Shown piece by piece: positions 54,020 to 63,359 of a stretch of 64,000 nt of DNA. The notes under the pieces were generated by a model, which did not search any database, was not told the origin of the DNA, and was given only the letters and a program-made list of their open reading frames with translations. A program made the translations under genes and the position numbers. This DNA comes from Gemmatimonadota bacterium. GTDB taxonomy: Bacteria > Latescibacterota > UBA2968 > UBA8231. The DNA lies in assembly GCA_018672475.1 (NCBI GenBank), contig JABHFS010000076.1, positions 1-64,000 on the forward strand, given 5' to 3'. How positions within the stretch are numbered: the first letter of the stretch is position 1; every line of letters begins with the position of its first letter.

Positions 54020-55360
54020 GTGAAGACCAATGTTACAGAGAAGGGCCAATGGGGACGCGAGATCGAGGTCGAAGTTGAGGCGTCGCGCGTCGAGAAAGAG
54101 CTTGATAAGGCGCTGCGCAAATACCAGCGCCAGTTAGAGATTCCCGGATTCCGTAAGGGCAAGGTGCCGCTCAAGGTCGTCAAGTCGCGTTTTGGCGAGT
54201 CGATCCGCGGCGAGGTGATCGGTGACCTATTGCCGGCGTTGCTGGAAGAGGCCACCCGCGAAGCTGGCCTAGTACCGGCCGCTCCGCCGCAAATCGCCAA
54301 GCTCGACCACGAGCCAGGCGGTGATTTGACCTTCACTGCGACGTTGGACATTTGGCCCGAGATAGAGGTCGAGCACTACGAAAAACTCGATGCGACCCGC
54401 ATGGTGCATGAAGTGGCCGATGAGGAAATCACCGAGCAGCTGGAGGAATTGCGCCGTCGTCAGGCGACCGAACAAGCCGTTGAACGGCCACTGGAAAAGG
54501 GCGATGTACTTATCGCCGACTTGCAACGGCTCGACGAAGGCGGCGTGCCCGTAATCGGCGAAAGGTTCGAGGAGCGCTATTTTCTTATCGGTGACGAGAA
54601 TGCGCCCAGTCCGGAGTTCGAAGAGGGCCTGGTCGGTATGAGCGCTGGTGAAGAGCGCAAGGTAAGTTTCGCCTACCGCGAGGATCTTCCCAACGAGGAA
54701 CTCGCCGGCAAAACCGAGCATTTCGACGTCACTGCGCGCGAGGTGCGCGAGCGGTCCCTGCCTGAGCTGGACGATGAGTTTGCCAAGGATGTCGGCGAGC
54801 AGTTTCAGACGATGGCCGAGGTGCGCGAGCATATCAGCAATCAGATTCAGGAACGCTGGAGCTATATGGCTGAGCAGCGGCTGCGCAGCGATCTGGTGGG
54901 GCAGTTGATCGAGAAAAACGAGTTCGAGTTGCCTGAGAGTATGGTCGAGAACTATCTCAAATCGATGAAACGCGAACAACAGGCCCAGGGACAGGCTCAG
55001 GGACAGGCTCAAGGACAGGCCCAAGGACAGGCTCATGACCATGACCACGACCATGACCATGACCACGACCATGACCACGACCATGACCACGATAGCGAGC
55101 ACACCGATGAAGAGCGCGAGCAGGCCGTGCGCCGGCTCAAGAGTTTTCTGCTTATCGAAGGCGTGCGCAAGCAGGCCAAGGTCGAAGTCACCGACGAGGA
55201 GTTCGAGACCTTCGCCGCGGAGCGTGCTGAGCAGGGTGGTATCAAGCTAGAAGAGATGCAGCGTTCGGGGCGGGTCGATGATTTGCGGCGCGAGCTGGAA
55301 GAGAAGAAGGTCTTCGATTTGCTGGGTGAAAAAGCTAAAATAAAAGAGGAAAAGGTGTAG
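54020..55360 (+). CDS. tig: Trigger factor with metal-binding low-complexity insertion
   Basis: A 446-residue ribosome-associated chaperone and prolyl isomerase. The ribosome-binding signature is seen as IPGFRKGKVPLKVVKSRFGE. The FKBP-like domain covers about 150-240 (LEKGDVLIADLQRLDEGG; VGMSAGEERKVSFAYRED). In the C-terminal arm, residues about 321-358 are an insertion made of four and a half QAQG units followed by ten His-Asp pairs. The helices resume afterwards (EEREQAVRRLKSFLLIEGVR). GTG 54020 is the start. clpP and clpX follow, the usual trigger-factor/Clp order. Confidence 0.95.
   Translation: MKTNVTEKGQWGREIEVEVEASRVEKELDKALRKYQRQLEIPGFRKGKVPLKVVKSRFGESIRGEVIGDLLPALLEEATREAGLVPAAPPQIAKLDHEPGGDLTFTATLDIWPEIEVEHYEKLDATRMVHEVADEEITEQLEELRRRQATEQAVERPLEKGDVLIADLQRLDEGGVPVIGERFEERYFLIGDENAPSPEFEEGLVGMSAGEERKVSFAYREDLPNEELAGKTEHFDVTAREVRERSLPELDDEFAKDVGEQFQTMAEVREHISNQIQERWSYMAEQRLRSDLVGQLIEKNEFELPESMVENYLKSMKREQQAQGQAQGQAQGQAQGQAHDHDHDHDHDHDHDHDHDHDSEHTDEEREQAVRRLKSFLLIEGVRKQAKVEVTDEEFETFAAERAEQGGIKLEEMQRSGRVDDLRRELEEKKVFDLLGEKAKIKEEKV
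54980..55033 (+). repeat. 12-base tandem repeat inside tig
   Basis: Four and a half units of CAGGCCCAGGGA-type sequence, with third-position changes (CAGGCTCAAGGA and others), encode QAQG repeats. Confidence 0.9.
55034..55093 (+). repeat. 6-base tandem repeat encoding (His-Asp)10
   Basis: Ten units of CATGAC or CACGAC (last CACGAT) encode ten His-Asp pairs in trigger factor. CAT and CAC alternate, so the array is not a fresh slippage product. Confidence 0.9.
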
Positions 55361-55363
55361 CCA

Positions 55364-55975
55364 ATGTCGCTGATTCCGATGGTCATTGAACAGACGGGCC
55401 GGGGCGAACGCTCCTATGATATTTATTCGCGCTTGCTCAAGGACCGCATCATTTTTGTCGGCACCCCGATCAACGACCAGATCGCCAACCTGATTATTGC
55501 CCAGTTGCTCTTTCTGGCTTCCGAAGACCCAAAGAAAGACATTGCGCTCTATTTGAATACGCCAGGCGGGTTGGTTACTGCGGGTATGGCGATTTACGAT
55601 ACGATGCAATACGTGGCCTCAGATGTGTCCACTATCTGTATTGGCCAGGCTTCGAGTATGGGAGCGGTGCTCTTGGCGGGTGGGGCAAAAGGCAAGCGCC
55701 AGGCCCTGCCAAACGCACGCGTGCTACTGCACCAGCCTATGGGTGGAATCGGCGGCCAGGCCTCCGACATGGAGATTCATGCGCGCGAGATAATTCAGAT
55801 GCGCCAGCAGATCAACCAGGTGCTGGTCGAGTGTACCGAGCAGCCGTTGGAGCGGATCGAACGCGACACCGAACGCGACTTTTTTCTGTCGGCCGAAACC
55901 GCTGTCGAATACGGTATCATCGACGAGATCATTGCCCCGTCGGGTGTTGAGGCGGCGGCCGCGGTTTCCGGGTAA
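55364..55975 (+). CDS. clpP: ATP-dependent Clp protease proteolytic subunit
   Basis: A 203-residue serine peptidase forming the ClpP barrel. Catalytic Ser is in [16 protein letters not shown] and catalytic His in [11 protein letters not shown]; the Asp lies in the [18 protein letters not shown] stretch. The start is [20 protein letters not shown]. It lies 3 bases after tig and is followed by clpX, its unfoldase. Confidence 0.97.
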   Translation: MSLIPMVIEQTGRGERSYDIYSRLLKDRIIFVGTPINDQIANLIIAQLLFLASEDPKKDIALYLNTPGGLVTAGMAIYDTMQYVASDVSTICIGQASSMGAVLLAGGAKGKRQALPNARVLLHQPMGGIGGQASDMEIHAREIIQMRQQINQVLVECTEQPLERIERDTERDFFLSAETAVEYGIIDEIIAPSGVEAAAAVSG

Positions 55976-56001
55976 AACCCTCCCTTTCCCAGGAGTCCAT
56001 T

Positions 56002-57252
56002 TTGCGCAGAAAGCCCTCCAAAAGCGATCCGCGGTGTTCGTTCTGTGGGCGCAGCCACAGCCAGGTTGAGAAAATCATCACCGGGCCCCAGGTCCATATC
56101 TGCAACGAGTGTGTCAAGCTGTGCAACGAGGTATTGGCCGAGGAGAAGCAACAGACCCTGCCTTGGGAGGACGGGGAGATGCCGAAGCCGACTGAAATCA
56201 AGGCGTTCCTCGACGAATACGTGATTGCCCAAGAGCGCGCCAAGAAAATTCTCTCGGTAGCCGTATATAACCACTATAAGCGCATTCGTACCACTATCGA
56301 TTTGGACGGTGTGGAGTTGGAGAAGAGCAATGTGATGCTCATCGGCCCCACCGGTACGGGCAAGACCGAATTAGCCAAAACTTTGGCCAAAAGTGTACAG
56401 GTACCATTCTCAATCGCCGATGCGACGATTCTCACTGAGGCCGGTTATGTCGGTGAGGACGTGGAGAATATCCTGGTCGGTTTGCTGCAGGCGGCCGATT
56501 ACGATGTGGCTCGCGCCGAAAAGGGCATTATCTATTTGGATGAGGTCGACAAAGTCGCTCGTAAGAGCGCCACGCCGACAGTCGGTCGCGACGTATCGGG
56601 TGAGGGCGTGCAGCAGGCGTTGCTCAAAATTATCGAGGGGACCACGGCCAATATCCCGCCGAAGGGGGGGCGCAAGCACCCCGAGCAGCCGATGATCCAG
56701 ATGAACACCCGCAACATCCTTTTTATTTGCGGTGGAGCCTTCGAAGGTTTGGACAAGGTGATCAGCCAGCGAGTAGGCAAGCGCACTCTGGGTTTTGGCG
56801 CCGAGGGCAGCGGCGAGGTCGATCCGGATACCTCGGAAGTGTTGCCGCTCGTCCAGCCCGAGGATTTGCTCGCCCACGGTATGATCCCTGAATTCGTCGG
56901 CCGTGTACCGGTAATCACCACTATGGACTATCTGAGCGAGGACGATTTGTTGCAGATTCTCACCGAGCCGCGCGATGCGATTATCAAGCAGTCGGTACGG
57001 CTTTTCGCGATGGACGGGGTCGAGGCGGAGTTTACCGAAGAGGCGTTGCGCAAGGTCGTTTCCCTGACGGTGGCGAAGGGAACCGGCGCGCGTGGGCTGC
57101 GTTCGGTCCTCGAACAGGCGATGATGGACATCATGTACGAGATCCCATCGCAAGAGGATACCACGCGCCTAAAGATCACAGCTGAGATGATCGCGAACGG
57201 GATCGACCAGTACGACCGGGATGATGGAGGGATGCGGCGCAAAAGCGCCTAA
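56002..57252 (+). CDS. clpX: ATP-dependent Clp protease ATP-binding subunit ClpX
   Basis: A 416-residue AAA+ unfoldase for ClpP. The N-terminal zinc-binding domain shows CSFCGRS and CNECVKLC. Walker A is LIGPTGTGKTELAKTLA and Walker B is GIIYLDEVDKVARK. The ClpP-docking loop lies near RTLGFGAEGSGE (family LGF). TTG 56002 is the start, with AGGAG six bases upstream. Confidence 0.97.
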   Translation: MRRKPSKSDPRCSFCGRSHSQVEKIITGPQVHICNECVKLCNEVLAEEKQQTLPWEDGEMPKPTEIKAFLDEYVIAQERAKKILSVAVYNHYKRIRTTIDLDGVELEKSNVMLIGPTGTGKTELAKTLAKSVQVPFSIADATILTEAGYVGEDVENILVGLLQAADYDVARAEKGIIYLDEVDKVARKSATPTVGRDVSGEGVQQALLKIIEGTTANIPPKGGRKHPEQPMIQMNTRNILFICGGAFEGLDKVISQRVGKRTLGFGAEGSGEVDPDTSEVLPLVQPEDLLAHGMIPEFVGRVPVITTMDYLSEDDLLQILTEPRDAIIKQSVRLFAMDGVEAEFTEEALRKVVSLTVAKGTGARGLRSVLEQAMMDIMYEIPSQEDTTRLKITAEMIANGIDQYDRDDGGMRRKSA

Positions 57253-57268
57253 TTCCTATACCCCAGCG

Positions 57269-57862
57269 ATGCGTGTTTCCTCTATCGAATTTACGATTGG
57301 TGCTGTTGGCAAAGGAGATTTGCCAGCCGCCGGCCTGCCCGAGATTGCCTTTGCTGGCCGTTCTAATGTCGGCAAGTCCTCGCTGATAAACCGGCTCGTG
57401 CAGCGCAAGAAGTTGGCTCGTACTAGTTCTACGCCGGGTAAGACCCAGCAGCTGAACTACTACTTGGCCAACGAGCAGTTCTATTTGGTCGACTTGCCCG
57501 GTTATGGTTTTGTCAGTGGCGGTGTAGGTTTGCGCTCGACACTGGGCAAAATCGTTGGAAGATATATCTCTGACCGCCAGGAGCTGCGGGCGGTGCTGCA
57601 GTTGATCGACGCCCGGCACGGCCCGACCGAGCTGGACCTGCAGATGATCGAATGGCTGCAGGAGGCGCAAAAGCCGTTCTTGCTGGTCTTCACCAAGGCC
57701 GACAAGTTGTCGCGCGACAAACTAAAAACACAGTTCGACCGGCTCGATTCGCAAAAATCGCTCGCTGGTATTTCTTTTGTCTCTTTCTCGGCCGTCGACG
57801 GTCGCGGCAAAGACGATATTTGGGGGTGGATCGACGACGCTCTCGCGGGCAAGGCGGTCTGA
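57269..57862 (+). CDS. engB: Ribosome biogenesis GTPase YsxC/EngB
   Basis: A 197-residue small GTPase needed for large-subunit ribosome assembly. G1 is EIAFAGRSNVGKSSLINRLV, G2 is SSTPGKTQQLNYY, G3 is YLVDLPGYGFV and G4 is LLVFTKADKLSR. ATG 57269 was chosen because the upstream 16 codons overlap the clpX end and add no conserved sequence. Confidence 0.95.
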   Translation: MRVSSIEFTIGAVGKGDLPAAGLPEIAFAGRSNVGKSSLINRLVQRKKLARTSSTPGKTQQLNYYLANEQFYLVDLPGYGFVSGGVGLRSTLGKIVGRYISDRQELRAVLQLIDARHGPTELDLQMIEWLQEAQKPFLLVFTKADKLSRDKLKTQFDRLDSQKSLAGISFVSFSAVDGRGKDDIWGWIDDALAGKAV

Positions 57863-57905
57863 ACTGTAGGTCCTAATAGTATTGAACCAAGTTACAGGGG
57901 ATGTT

Positions 57906-59486
57906 TTGAAAGTACTGATCAGTGACAAGATGGACCCTCGTTGCGTCGAGACCCTCGAAGCCAACGAGGGGGTGGTCGTTGATGTACAAACCGGACTATC
58001 TGCAGACGAACTCATAGGTTGTATCGGCGAGTATGACGGTTTAGTGGTGCGCAGTGCGACTAAGGTGACGGCCGAGGTCTTCGCGGCGGCGAAAAACTTA
58101 AAGGTTGTTGGCCGTGCCGGAGCGGGGGTCGACAATATCGACGTGGAGGCGTCTACGCGTCGTGGGGTCATCGTCATGAACACTCCGGGAGGCAATTCGG
58201 TATCTACAGCCGAACACACTTTCGCGATGATGGCTTCGTTGGCGCGGCATATTCCGCAGGCGACGGCCTCGCTCAAAGGCGGCTTGTGGGAACGGGGCAA
58301 GTTTACGGGGATCGAGCTGGCTGGAAAAACCATCGCCGTGCTCGGTTTGGGCCAGGTCGGGCGGGAGGTGGCGATGCGCGCCGGAGCCTTTCGCATGAAG
58401 GTCCTCGGCTACGACCCCTATATTGGCGAGGAGGTGGCGTTGTCTTGTGGTGCGCAGTTGACGCCGCTCGACGAGATCTACGCCGCCGCCGATTTTATCA
58501 CTGTTCATATCCATCTTACCGAGCAAACCCGCCACTTCGTCTCCGACGAGGAGATCGCAAAGTGTAAGGACGGGGTTTACCTTATAAACTGCGCCCGCGG
58601 CGGGATCATCGACGAGGCGGCACTCCTGCGCGGTTTGCAGTCGGGCAAGGTTGCTGGAGCGGCCCTCGATGTCTTTGAGGAAGAGCCGCCGGCGCTTATG
58701 GACTTGGTGGTTCACGATCGTGTGATCAGTACCCCGCATCTTGGGGCCTCGACTAAGGAAGCACAGGCCAGTGTCGCGCTGCAGGTTGCCGAGCAGGTCG
58801 GCGATGTGTTGATGGGCCGGGTCATCCGCAATGCGATCAACGCACCTTCGGTCGAGCCGGAGATCTACGAGAAAATGCAGCCTTACCTGGTGTTGGCCGA
58901 GCGTCTTGGGCGCTTGCAGGCTCAACTCGGCGAGGGACAGCTTAAGCGCATTACCGTCGAGTATCGGGGCGACGTCACCGCATATCCCACCTCGCCGTTG
59001 ACCTCCGCGGTGCTCAAGGGCATTATGGAGACGGTTTCCAATGCGGCGGTCAATTTTGTCAATGCGCCGCTTTTTGCTCAGGAGCGTGGTGTGCGCGTTG
59101 ATGAATTGCGCAGCAGTGAACATGAGGACTACGCTAGCCTGATTACTGTGGTCTACCACACCGACAAGGGCGAACGCCTGCTGTCGGGGACACTATTCGG
59201 TAGGAGCGAGCCGCGCCTGGTCCGCCTTGATGAATACAGTTTTGATGCCGATCCCGCTGGGCATATGCTCTTCTATCTCAACGATGATGTGCCGGGTATT
59301 ATCGGTCAGATCGGCACGGCGATAGGCAGTCATAGCGTCAACATTGCACAGATGTCGTGCGGCCGGCGCGAACTGGGTGGACAGGCGTTGACGATTCTCA
59401 ATATCGACGATTCGATCTCCACCGAGGTCATTGATGATATCCTTTCCCGGGAATATATCTCCTGGGCCAAACAAGTCAGTCTTTAG
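57906..59486 (+). CDS. serA: D-3-phosphoglycerate dehydrogenase
   Basis: A 526-residue long-form SerA, first enzyme of serine synthesis. The catalytic and NAD domains show VGRAGAGVDNIDVEASTRRG, IAVLGLGQVGREVAMRAGAF and YLINCARGGIIDEAAL with STPHLGASTKEAQ. An intervening domain and a C-terminal ACT domain follow (FYLNDDVPGIIGQIGTAIGS), likely for serine feedback. TTG 57906 with AGGGGA upstream gives the standard MKVLISDKM start; a longer form from TTG 57882 adds eight residues. Confidence 0.95.
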   Translation: MKVLISDKMDPRCVETLEANEGVVVDVQTGLSADELIGCIGEYDGLVVRSATKVTAEVFAAAKNLKVVGRAGAGVDNIDVEASTRRGVIVMNTPGGNSVSTAEHTFAMMASLARHIPQATASLKGGLWERGKFTGIELAGKTIAVLGLGQVGREVAMRAGAFRMKVLGYDPYIGEEVALSCGAQLTPLDEIYAAADFITVHIHLTEQTRHFVSDEEIAKCKDGVYLINCARGGIIDEAALLRGLQSGKVAGAALDVFEEEPPALMDLVVHDRVISTPHLGASTKEAQASVALQVAEQVGDVLMGRVIRNAINAPSVEPEIYEKMQPYLVLAERLGRLQAQLGEGQLKRITVEYRGDVTAYPTSPLTSAVLKGIMETVSNAAVNFVNAPLFAQERGVRVDELRSSEHEDYASLITVVYHTDKGERLLSGTLFGRSEPRLVRLDEYSFDADPAGHMLFYLNDDVPGIIGQIGTAIGSHSVNIAQMSCGRRELGGQALTILNIDDSISTEVIDDILSREYISWAKQVSL

Positions 59487-59496
59487 GAATAATATT

Positions 59497-60777
59497 ATGC
59501 CGACAAAAATAGTAATAGGTGCGCAGTGGGGCGACGAGGGCAAGGCGAAGGTTGTCGACTATCTCACGCTCAAAGCCGATGTGGTGGTGCGTTATCAGGG
59601 GGGGGCCAATGCCGGTCACACGGTAATTGTGGGAGATACCGAATTTGTCTTCCACATGATCCCCTCGGGTATTATGCACGAAGACAAAGCTTGCGTGGTG
59701 GGCAATGGAGTGGTTATTGACCCTGAAGCGATGCTCGCCGAGATCGACGACCTGGAAGGCAAGGGTTTTTCGGTCGCGGGGCGTTTTTTCGTCAGCCATA
59801 TCGCCCACATGGTTATGCCCTATCACAAAGCATTGGAAAAAGCGAGCGAGGAGAGCAAGGACGGGGTTAAGATCGGCACGACAGGACGGGGTATCGGCCC
59901 GGCCTATCGCGACAAGGTCGAGCGTACCCATGGGGTGCGGGTTATGGACCTTTTGGATCCGGCTCGTCTGCGCGACAAACTCAGGGCCAGTATCAACGCC
60001 AAGAATGAAATCCTCACCAAGGTCTACGGTCAGGACCCGCTCGACGTCGGTCCGATCCTCGACGCCTATGTCGGCTACGGCGAGCGCCTAGCGCCCTATG
60101 TCACTGATGCCTCGGTATACCTCAACCAGGCGATTGACCAGGGCAAGCAGGTATTGTTCGAAGGCGCCCAGGGCACTTTACTCGATATCGACCACGGCAC
60201 CTATCCCTATGTCACGTCGTCGAACACCACAGCGGGCGGCGCCTGTACCGGCACTGGCATCGGCCCGACGCGCATCGACGAGGTGATTGGGGTGACCAAG
60301 GCCTATACGACGCGCGTGGGCAATGGCCCTTTCCCGACGGAACTGCTCGGGGAGGAAGGTGAGCGACTGCGCAGCCTGGGACACGAGTTCGGCGCGACGA
60401 CCGGTCGAGCCCGGCGCTGCGGTTGGTTCGATGCGGCGATCCTCAGGGCCTCTTCCAGGATCAATGGCCTGACCAGCATCGCCTTGACCCGGCTCGACAT
60501 TCTCGACGAGCTGGAAAGTCTCAAACTCGGTATCGGTTATCGGTACGGCGAACAGGTCTTGGAGGAATTCCCTTCCGACCCACAGGTGCTTGAGCAGTGC
60601 GAGCCGATTTACGAAGAAATGGAAGGCTGGCTCGCCCCGACCACCGAGGCGCGCCGTTTCGACGACTTGCCGCCTCAGGCGCAGGCCTATGTCAAGCGGG
60701 TTTCCGAACTGAGTCGGGCGCCGGTTTCGCTGATATCGGTAGGGCCCGAGCGCGAGTCCACGATCGACATCGACTAA
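59497..60777 (+). CDS. purA: Adenylosuccinate synthetase
   Basis: A 426-residue GTP-dependent enzyme that joins IMP and aspartate on the way to AMP. The N-terminal loop reads GAQWGDEGKAKVVDYLT; the family norm is GDEGKGK, so one glycine is replaced by alanine. Other signatures are normal: GANAGHTVIV, GTTGRGIGPAYRDKVERTHG and VLFEGAQGTLLDIDHGTYPY. ATG 59497 follows AGGA; the upstream extension overlaps serA. Confidence 0.96.
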   Translation: MPTKIVIGAQWGDEGKAKVVDYLTLKADVVVRYQGGANAGHTVIVGDTEFVFHMIPSGIMHEDKACVVGNGVVIDPEAMLAEIDDLEGKGFSVAGRFFVSHIAHMVMPYHKALEKASEESKDGVKIGTTGRGIGPAYRDKVERTHGVRVMDLLDPARLRDKLRASINAKNEILTKVYGQDPLDVGPILDAYVGYGERLAPYVTDASVYLNQAIDQGKQVLFEGAQGTLLDIDHGTYPYVTSSNTTAGGACTGTGIGPTRIDEVIGVTKAYTTRVGNGPFPTELLGEEGERLRSLGHEFGATTGRARRCGWFDAAILRASSRINGLTSIALTRLDILDELESLKLGIGYRYGEQVLEEFPSDPQVLEQCEPIYEEMEGWLAPTTEARRFDDLPPQAQAYVKRVSELSRAPVSLISVGPERESTIDID

Positions 60778-60946
60778 GAGCTTATAAAAAATGGTCGCGT
60801 GCCGGCCGTCACACGGCTGCAATGTCTACGACAGCGCGGCTTGCGGCTTGCGGCATGCGCTATGTGATATCACAGAGGATATGGCCCTATAAGGCGCCTA
60901 GCCTCCCAAGGGCATAGAGGCTCGCTGGCATTTTGCACCGTCTCCA

Positions 60947-61921
60947 ATGACCCTGTCCACAACGAATCGAGCCGTTCTCACCTATCGCGGCTTTTCGGAC
61001 GACCTTGAAATGCTACTGAAGAACGAAGCTCGAACCGAATCCAAAGCCGGCGTTCTGCGGCGGTTGATCGCTGAGAAGACCGTAGCGATGCCTGGGGCTT
61101 TCAATGCGCCGGTGGCAATGATGGCTGAACGCACGGGCTTTGAAGCCGTCTACATATCGGGTGCAGGTTTGGTCAATGGCACCGCCGGTTATCCGGATGT
61201 CGGGCTGTTGGGCATGGACGAGATGGCCCGCGCGGCTGGTTATATCGCCAACGCCGTCAAAATACCGTGTATTTGCGATGCCGATACGGGCTTTGGCGAG
61301 ACCTGGCAAGTAATGCGTACGGTGCGTGCCTATGAGCGCGAGGGCTTGGCCGGGTTGCACCTGGAGGATCAGGTCATGCCCAAACGCTGCGGACATCTCG
61401 ACGGCAAGTCGTTGATCACCACCGAGGAGATGGAACGCAAAATTGCCGCTGCCTGTGAGGCGCGGCAGGATCCCGATTTCATGATCATTGCCCGCTGTGA
61501 CGCTCGCGCGGTTGAGAGTTTTGAGCGGAGTGTCGAACGGGGTCAGCGCTATTTGGCCGCTGGTGCCGATGCGATTTTCGCTGAAGCGATGCAAAGCCCC
61601 GATGAATTCGCCCGTTATGCCGAGCAGGTCAAAGGCCCGTTGTTAGCCAATATGACCGAGTTCGGCAAATCGCCGCACCTGACCGTGGATGAATTCGCTG
61701 GGATGGGCTATAGTATGGTTATTTTTCCGATGAGCGCCTTCCGGGCGATGATGAAGGCGGTCGAAGGGCTTTTCCGCGAGCTGAAAGAGAAGGGCACGCT
61801 CGAAGGCGCGTTGTCGCGCATGCAGACGCGGCAGGAACTTTACGAACTGCTCGACTACGAGGCCTATACGCAATTGGACGCGGATCTCGCCGCGCGCTTT
61901 CCCGAGAAAGATACAGAATGA
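60947..61921 (+). CDS. prpB: 2-methylisocitrate lyase-like enzyme
   Basis: A member of the isocitrate lyase/PEP mutase superfamily, 324 residues from ATG 60947 or 303 from ATG 61010; neither start has a clear ribosome site. The catalytic loop reads MPKRCGHLDGK, the form found in methylisocitrate lyases (isocitrate lyases have KKCGH). Metal- and substrate-binding segments are AVYISGAGLVNGTAGYPD, CICDADTGFGE and HLEDQ. It splits 2-methylisocitrate to pyruvate and succinate in propionate oxidation. The stop overlaps the citrate-synthase-family gene by four bases. Confidence 0.9.
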   Translation: MTLSTTNRAVLTYRGFSDDLEMLLKNEARTESKAGVLRRLIAEKTVAMPGAFNAPVAMMAERTGFEAVYISGAGLVNGTAGYPDVGLLGMDEMARAAGYIANAVKIPCICDADTGFGETWQVMRTVRAYEREGLAGLHLEDQVMPKRCGHLDGKSLITTEEMERKIAAACEARQDPDFMIIARCDARAVESFERSVERGQRYLAAGADAIFAEAMQSPDEFARYAEQVKGPLLANMTEFGKSPHLTVDEFAGMGYSMVIFPMSAFRAMMKAVEGLFRELKEKGTLEGALSRMQTRQELYELLDYEAYTQLDADLAARFPEKDTE

Positions 61922-63048
61922 CCGATCAAGCTTATAGTCCGGGTTTAGAAGGTGTGATTGCCGGCGAATCGGCTCTCTCGCGTATTGACGTGGAGATCAA
62001 TCGTTTGATCTTACGCGGTTACGATTTAGTAGAACTGACCGAGAATGCCTGCTATGAAGAGGTCGCCTATCTATTGCTCTATGGCGCTTTACCGACAGCG
62101 GCAGAGTTGGCGGCTTTCAACCGAGAGTTGCGCGCCGAGCGCGCGTTGCCCGGCCCGGTGGTCGACCTCTTGCGTACCGCCCCGGCGGATGCACACCCGA
62201 TGGATCTGGTGCGGACCGCGGTTTCGGCGCTCGCCTTCTTTGATGTCGAGACCCGCGACAACAGTCACGAGGCCAATGTGCGCAAGACCGTGCGCCTGAT
62301 GGCCAAGATTCCCACTGCCATCGCCACTGGTCATCGCTTTGCCGAAGGGCTGGAACCCGTCGCTCCCGACGCCGAACTGGACCAGGCGGCCAATTTGCTC
62401 TATATGCTGCGCGGCGAACGGCCTCCGGCCTATGAAGTCGAGGCGATGAACGTGTCGCTAATTCTTTACGCCGAGCACGGCTATAACGCCTCGGCCTTTA
62501 CCGGGCGGGTCGTGGCCTCGACGCTCGCGGACCTCTATGCGGCGGTAACGGCGGCGATCGGGGCTTTGGGGGGGCCGTTGCACGGCGGCGCCAACGAGGC
62601 GGCGATGGAGATGCTCTTGGAAGTGGGCGACCGCGAGACCGCTGAGCAGTGGGTGCTGGACGCGCTGCGAGAAAAGAAGAAGATCATGGGCTTCGGCCAT
62701 CGCGAATATAAGAATGGCGATTCGCGGGTGCCGTCGATGAAGAAGGTCGGGCGGCAGATCGCCGAGGCGGTTGGTGAAGCCAAGTGGCCGGATCTGGCCG
62801 ACGTAGTCGAAGAGACGATGTTGCGGGAAAAGGGGATCTTCCCCAATGTCGATTTCCCCTGTGCCTACACCTATTACATGATGGGGATTCCGATACCGCT
62901 CTATACGCCGATTTTTGTTGCCAGCCGGGTGGTGGGTTGGGGGGCGCATATTATCGAACAACACGACGGCAACCGGCTGATTCGCCCCAATCACATTTAT
63001 GTAGGGCAGGAACATCGGCCTTTTGTAAGGCTCGATGACCGCGGTTGA
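61918..63048 (+). CDS. prpC: 2-methylcitrate synthase/citrate synthase
   Basis: A 376-residue citrate-synthase-family enzyme. Catalytic residues are visible in GALGGPLHGGANEAAMEML (His), IMGFGHREYKNGDSR (His) and FPNVDFPCAYTYYMMGI (Asp). The overlap with prpB makes 2-methylcitrate synthase (propionyl-CoA plus oxaloacetate) the likely main activity, though citrate synthase cannot be excluded. The methylcitrate dehydratase gene prpD is not in the window. A strong terminator follows at 63073. Confidence 0.93.
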   Translation: MTDQAYSPGLEGVIAGESALSRIDVEINRLILRGYDLVELTENACYEEVAYLLLYGALPTAAELAAFNRELRAERALPGPVVDLLRTAPADAHPMDLVRTAVSALAFFDVETRDNSHEANVRKTVRLMAKIPTAIATGHRFAEGLEPVAPDAELDQAANLLYMLRGERPPAYEVEAMNVSLILYAEHGYNASAFTGRVVASTLADLYAAVTAAIGALGGPLHGGANEAAMEMLLEVGDRETAEQWVLDALREKKKIMGFGHREYKNGDSRVPSMKKVGRQIAEAVGEAKWPDLADVVEETMLREKGIFPNVDFPCAYTYYMMGIPIPLYTPIFVASRVVGWGAHIIEQHDGNRLIRPNHIYVGQEHRPFVRLDDRG

Positions 63049-63359
63049 CCGCGGCGTTGTTTTATAAATGGGAAACCGGCGGGGCGGAAGCTCGGCCGGT
63101 TTTTTTTATGGCGTTTTAACTCTTGTCGGCCGTAGGGTGGGGCTGCGGGACTGGCCGCGCTGGGTATGTTCAACGTCTCTTGGGCCGTCGCCCCTCGGGT
63201 CGCCGTCGCGACGACTCCCCCCTTGCCCCGCCAGGCCCGAAGCTACTCCCCGCCCCCTAATAAATATAGTGCGCCAGCCCCTCCGCTTGCTATGCTATTT
63301 TCTGCCCTTAAAAATACCTGGCGAGGGACCTCTCTCTTTGGAAAATAGAAGCTCGTTTC
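63049..63359. other. Gap with terminator, otherwise empty
   Basis: About 310 bases between convergent prpC and the DUF4416 gene. Apart from the terminator at 63073-63107 no gene or clear signal is seen; the middle is C-rich on the plus strand. Confidence 0.5.
63073..63107 (+). terminator. Rho-independent terminator of prpBC
   Basis: AAACCGGC and GCCGGTTT form an 8-bp stem with a 14-base loop, with T residues running on to 63107. It lies 25 bases past the prpC stop. Confidence 0.88.

Noticed and set aside
54980..55093. Tandem arrays as a CRISPR or VNTR locus outside genes
   Set aside because: Units of 12 and 6 bases without spacers, fully in frame within trigger factor.
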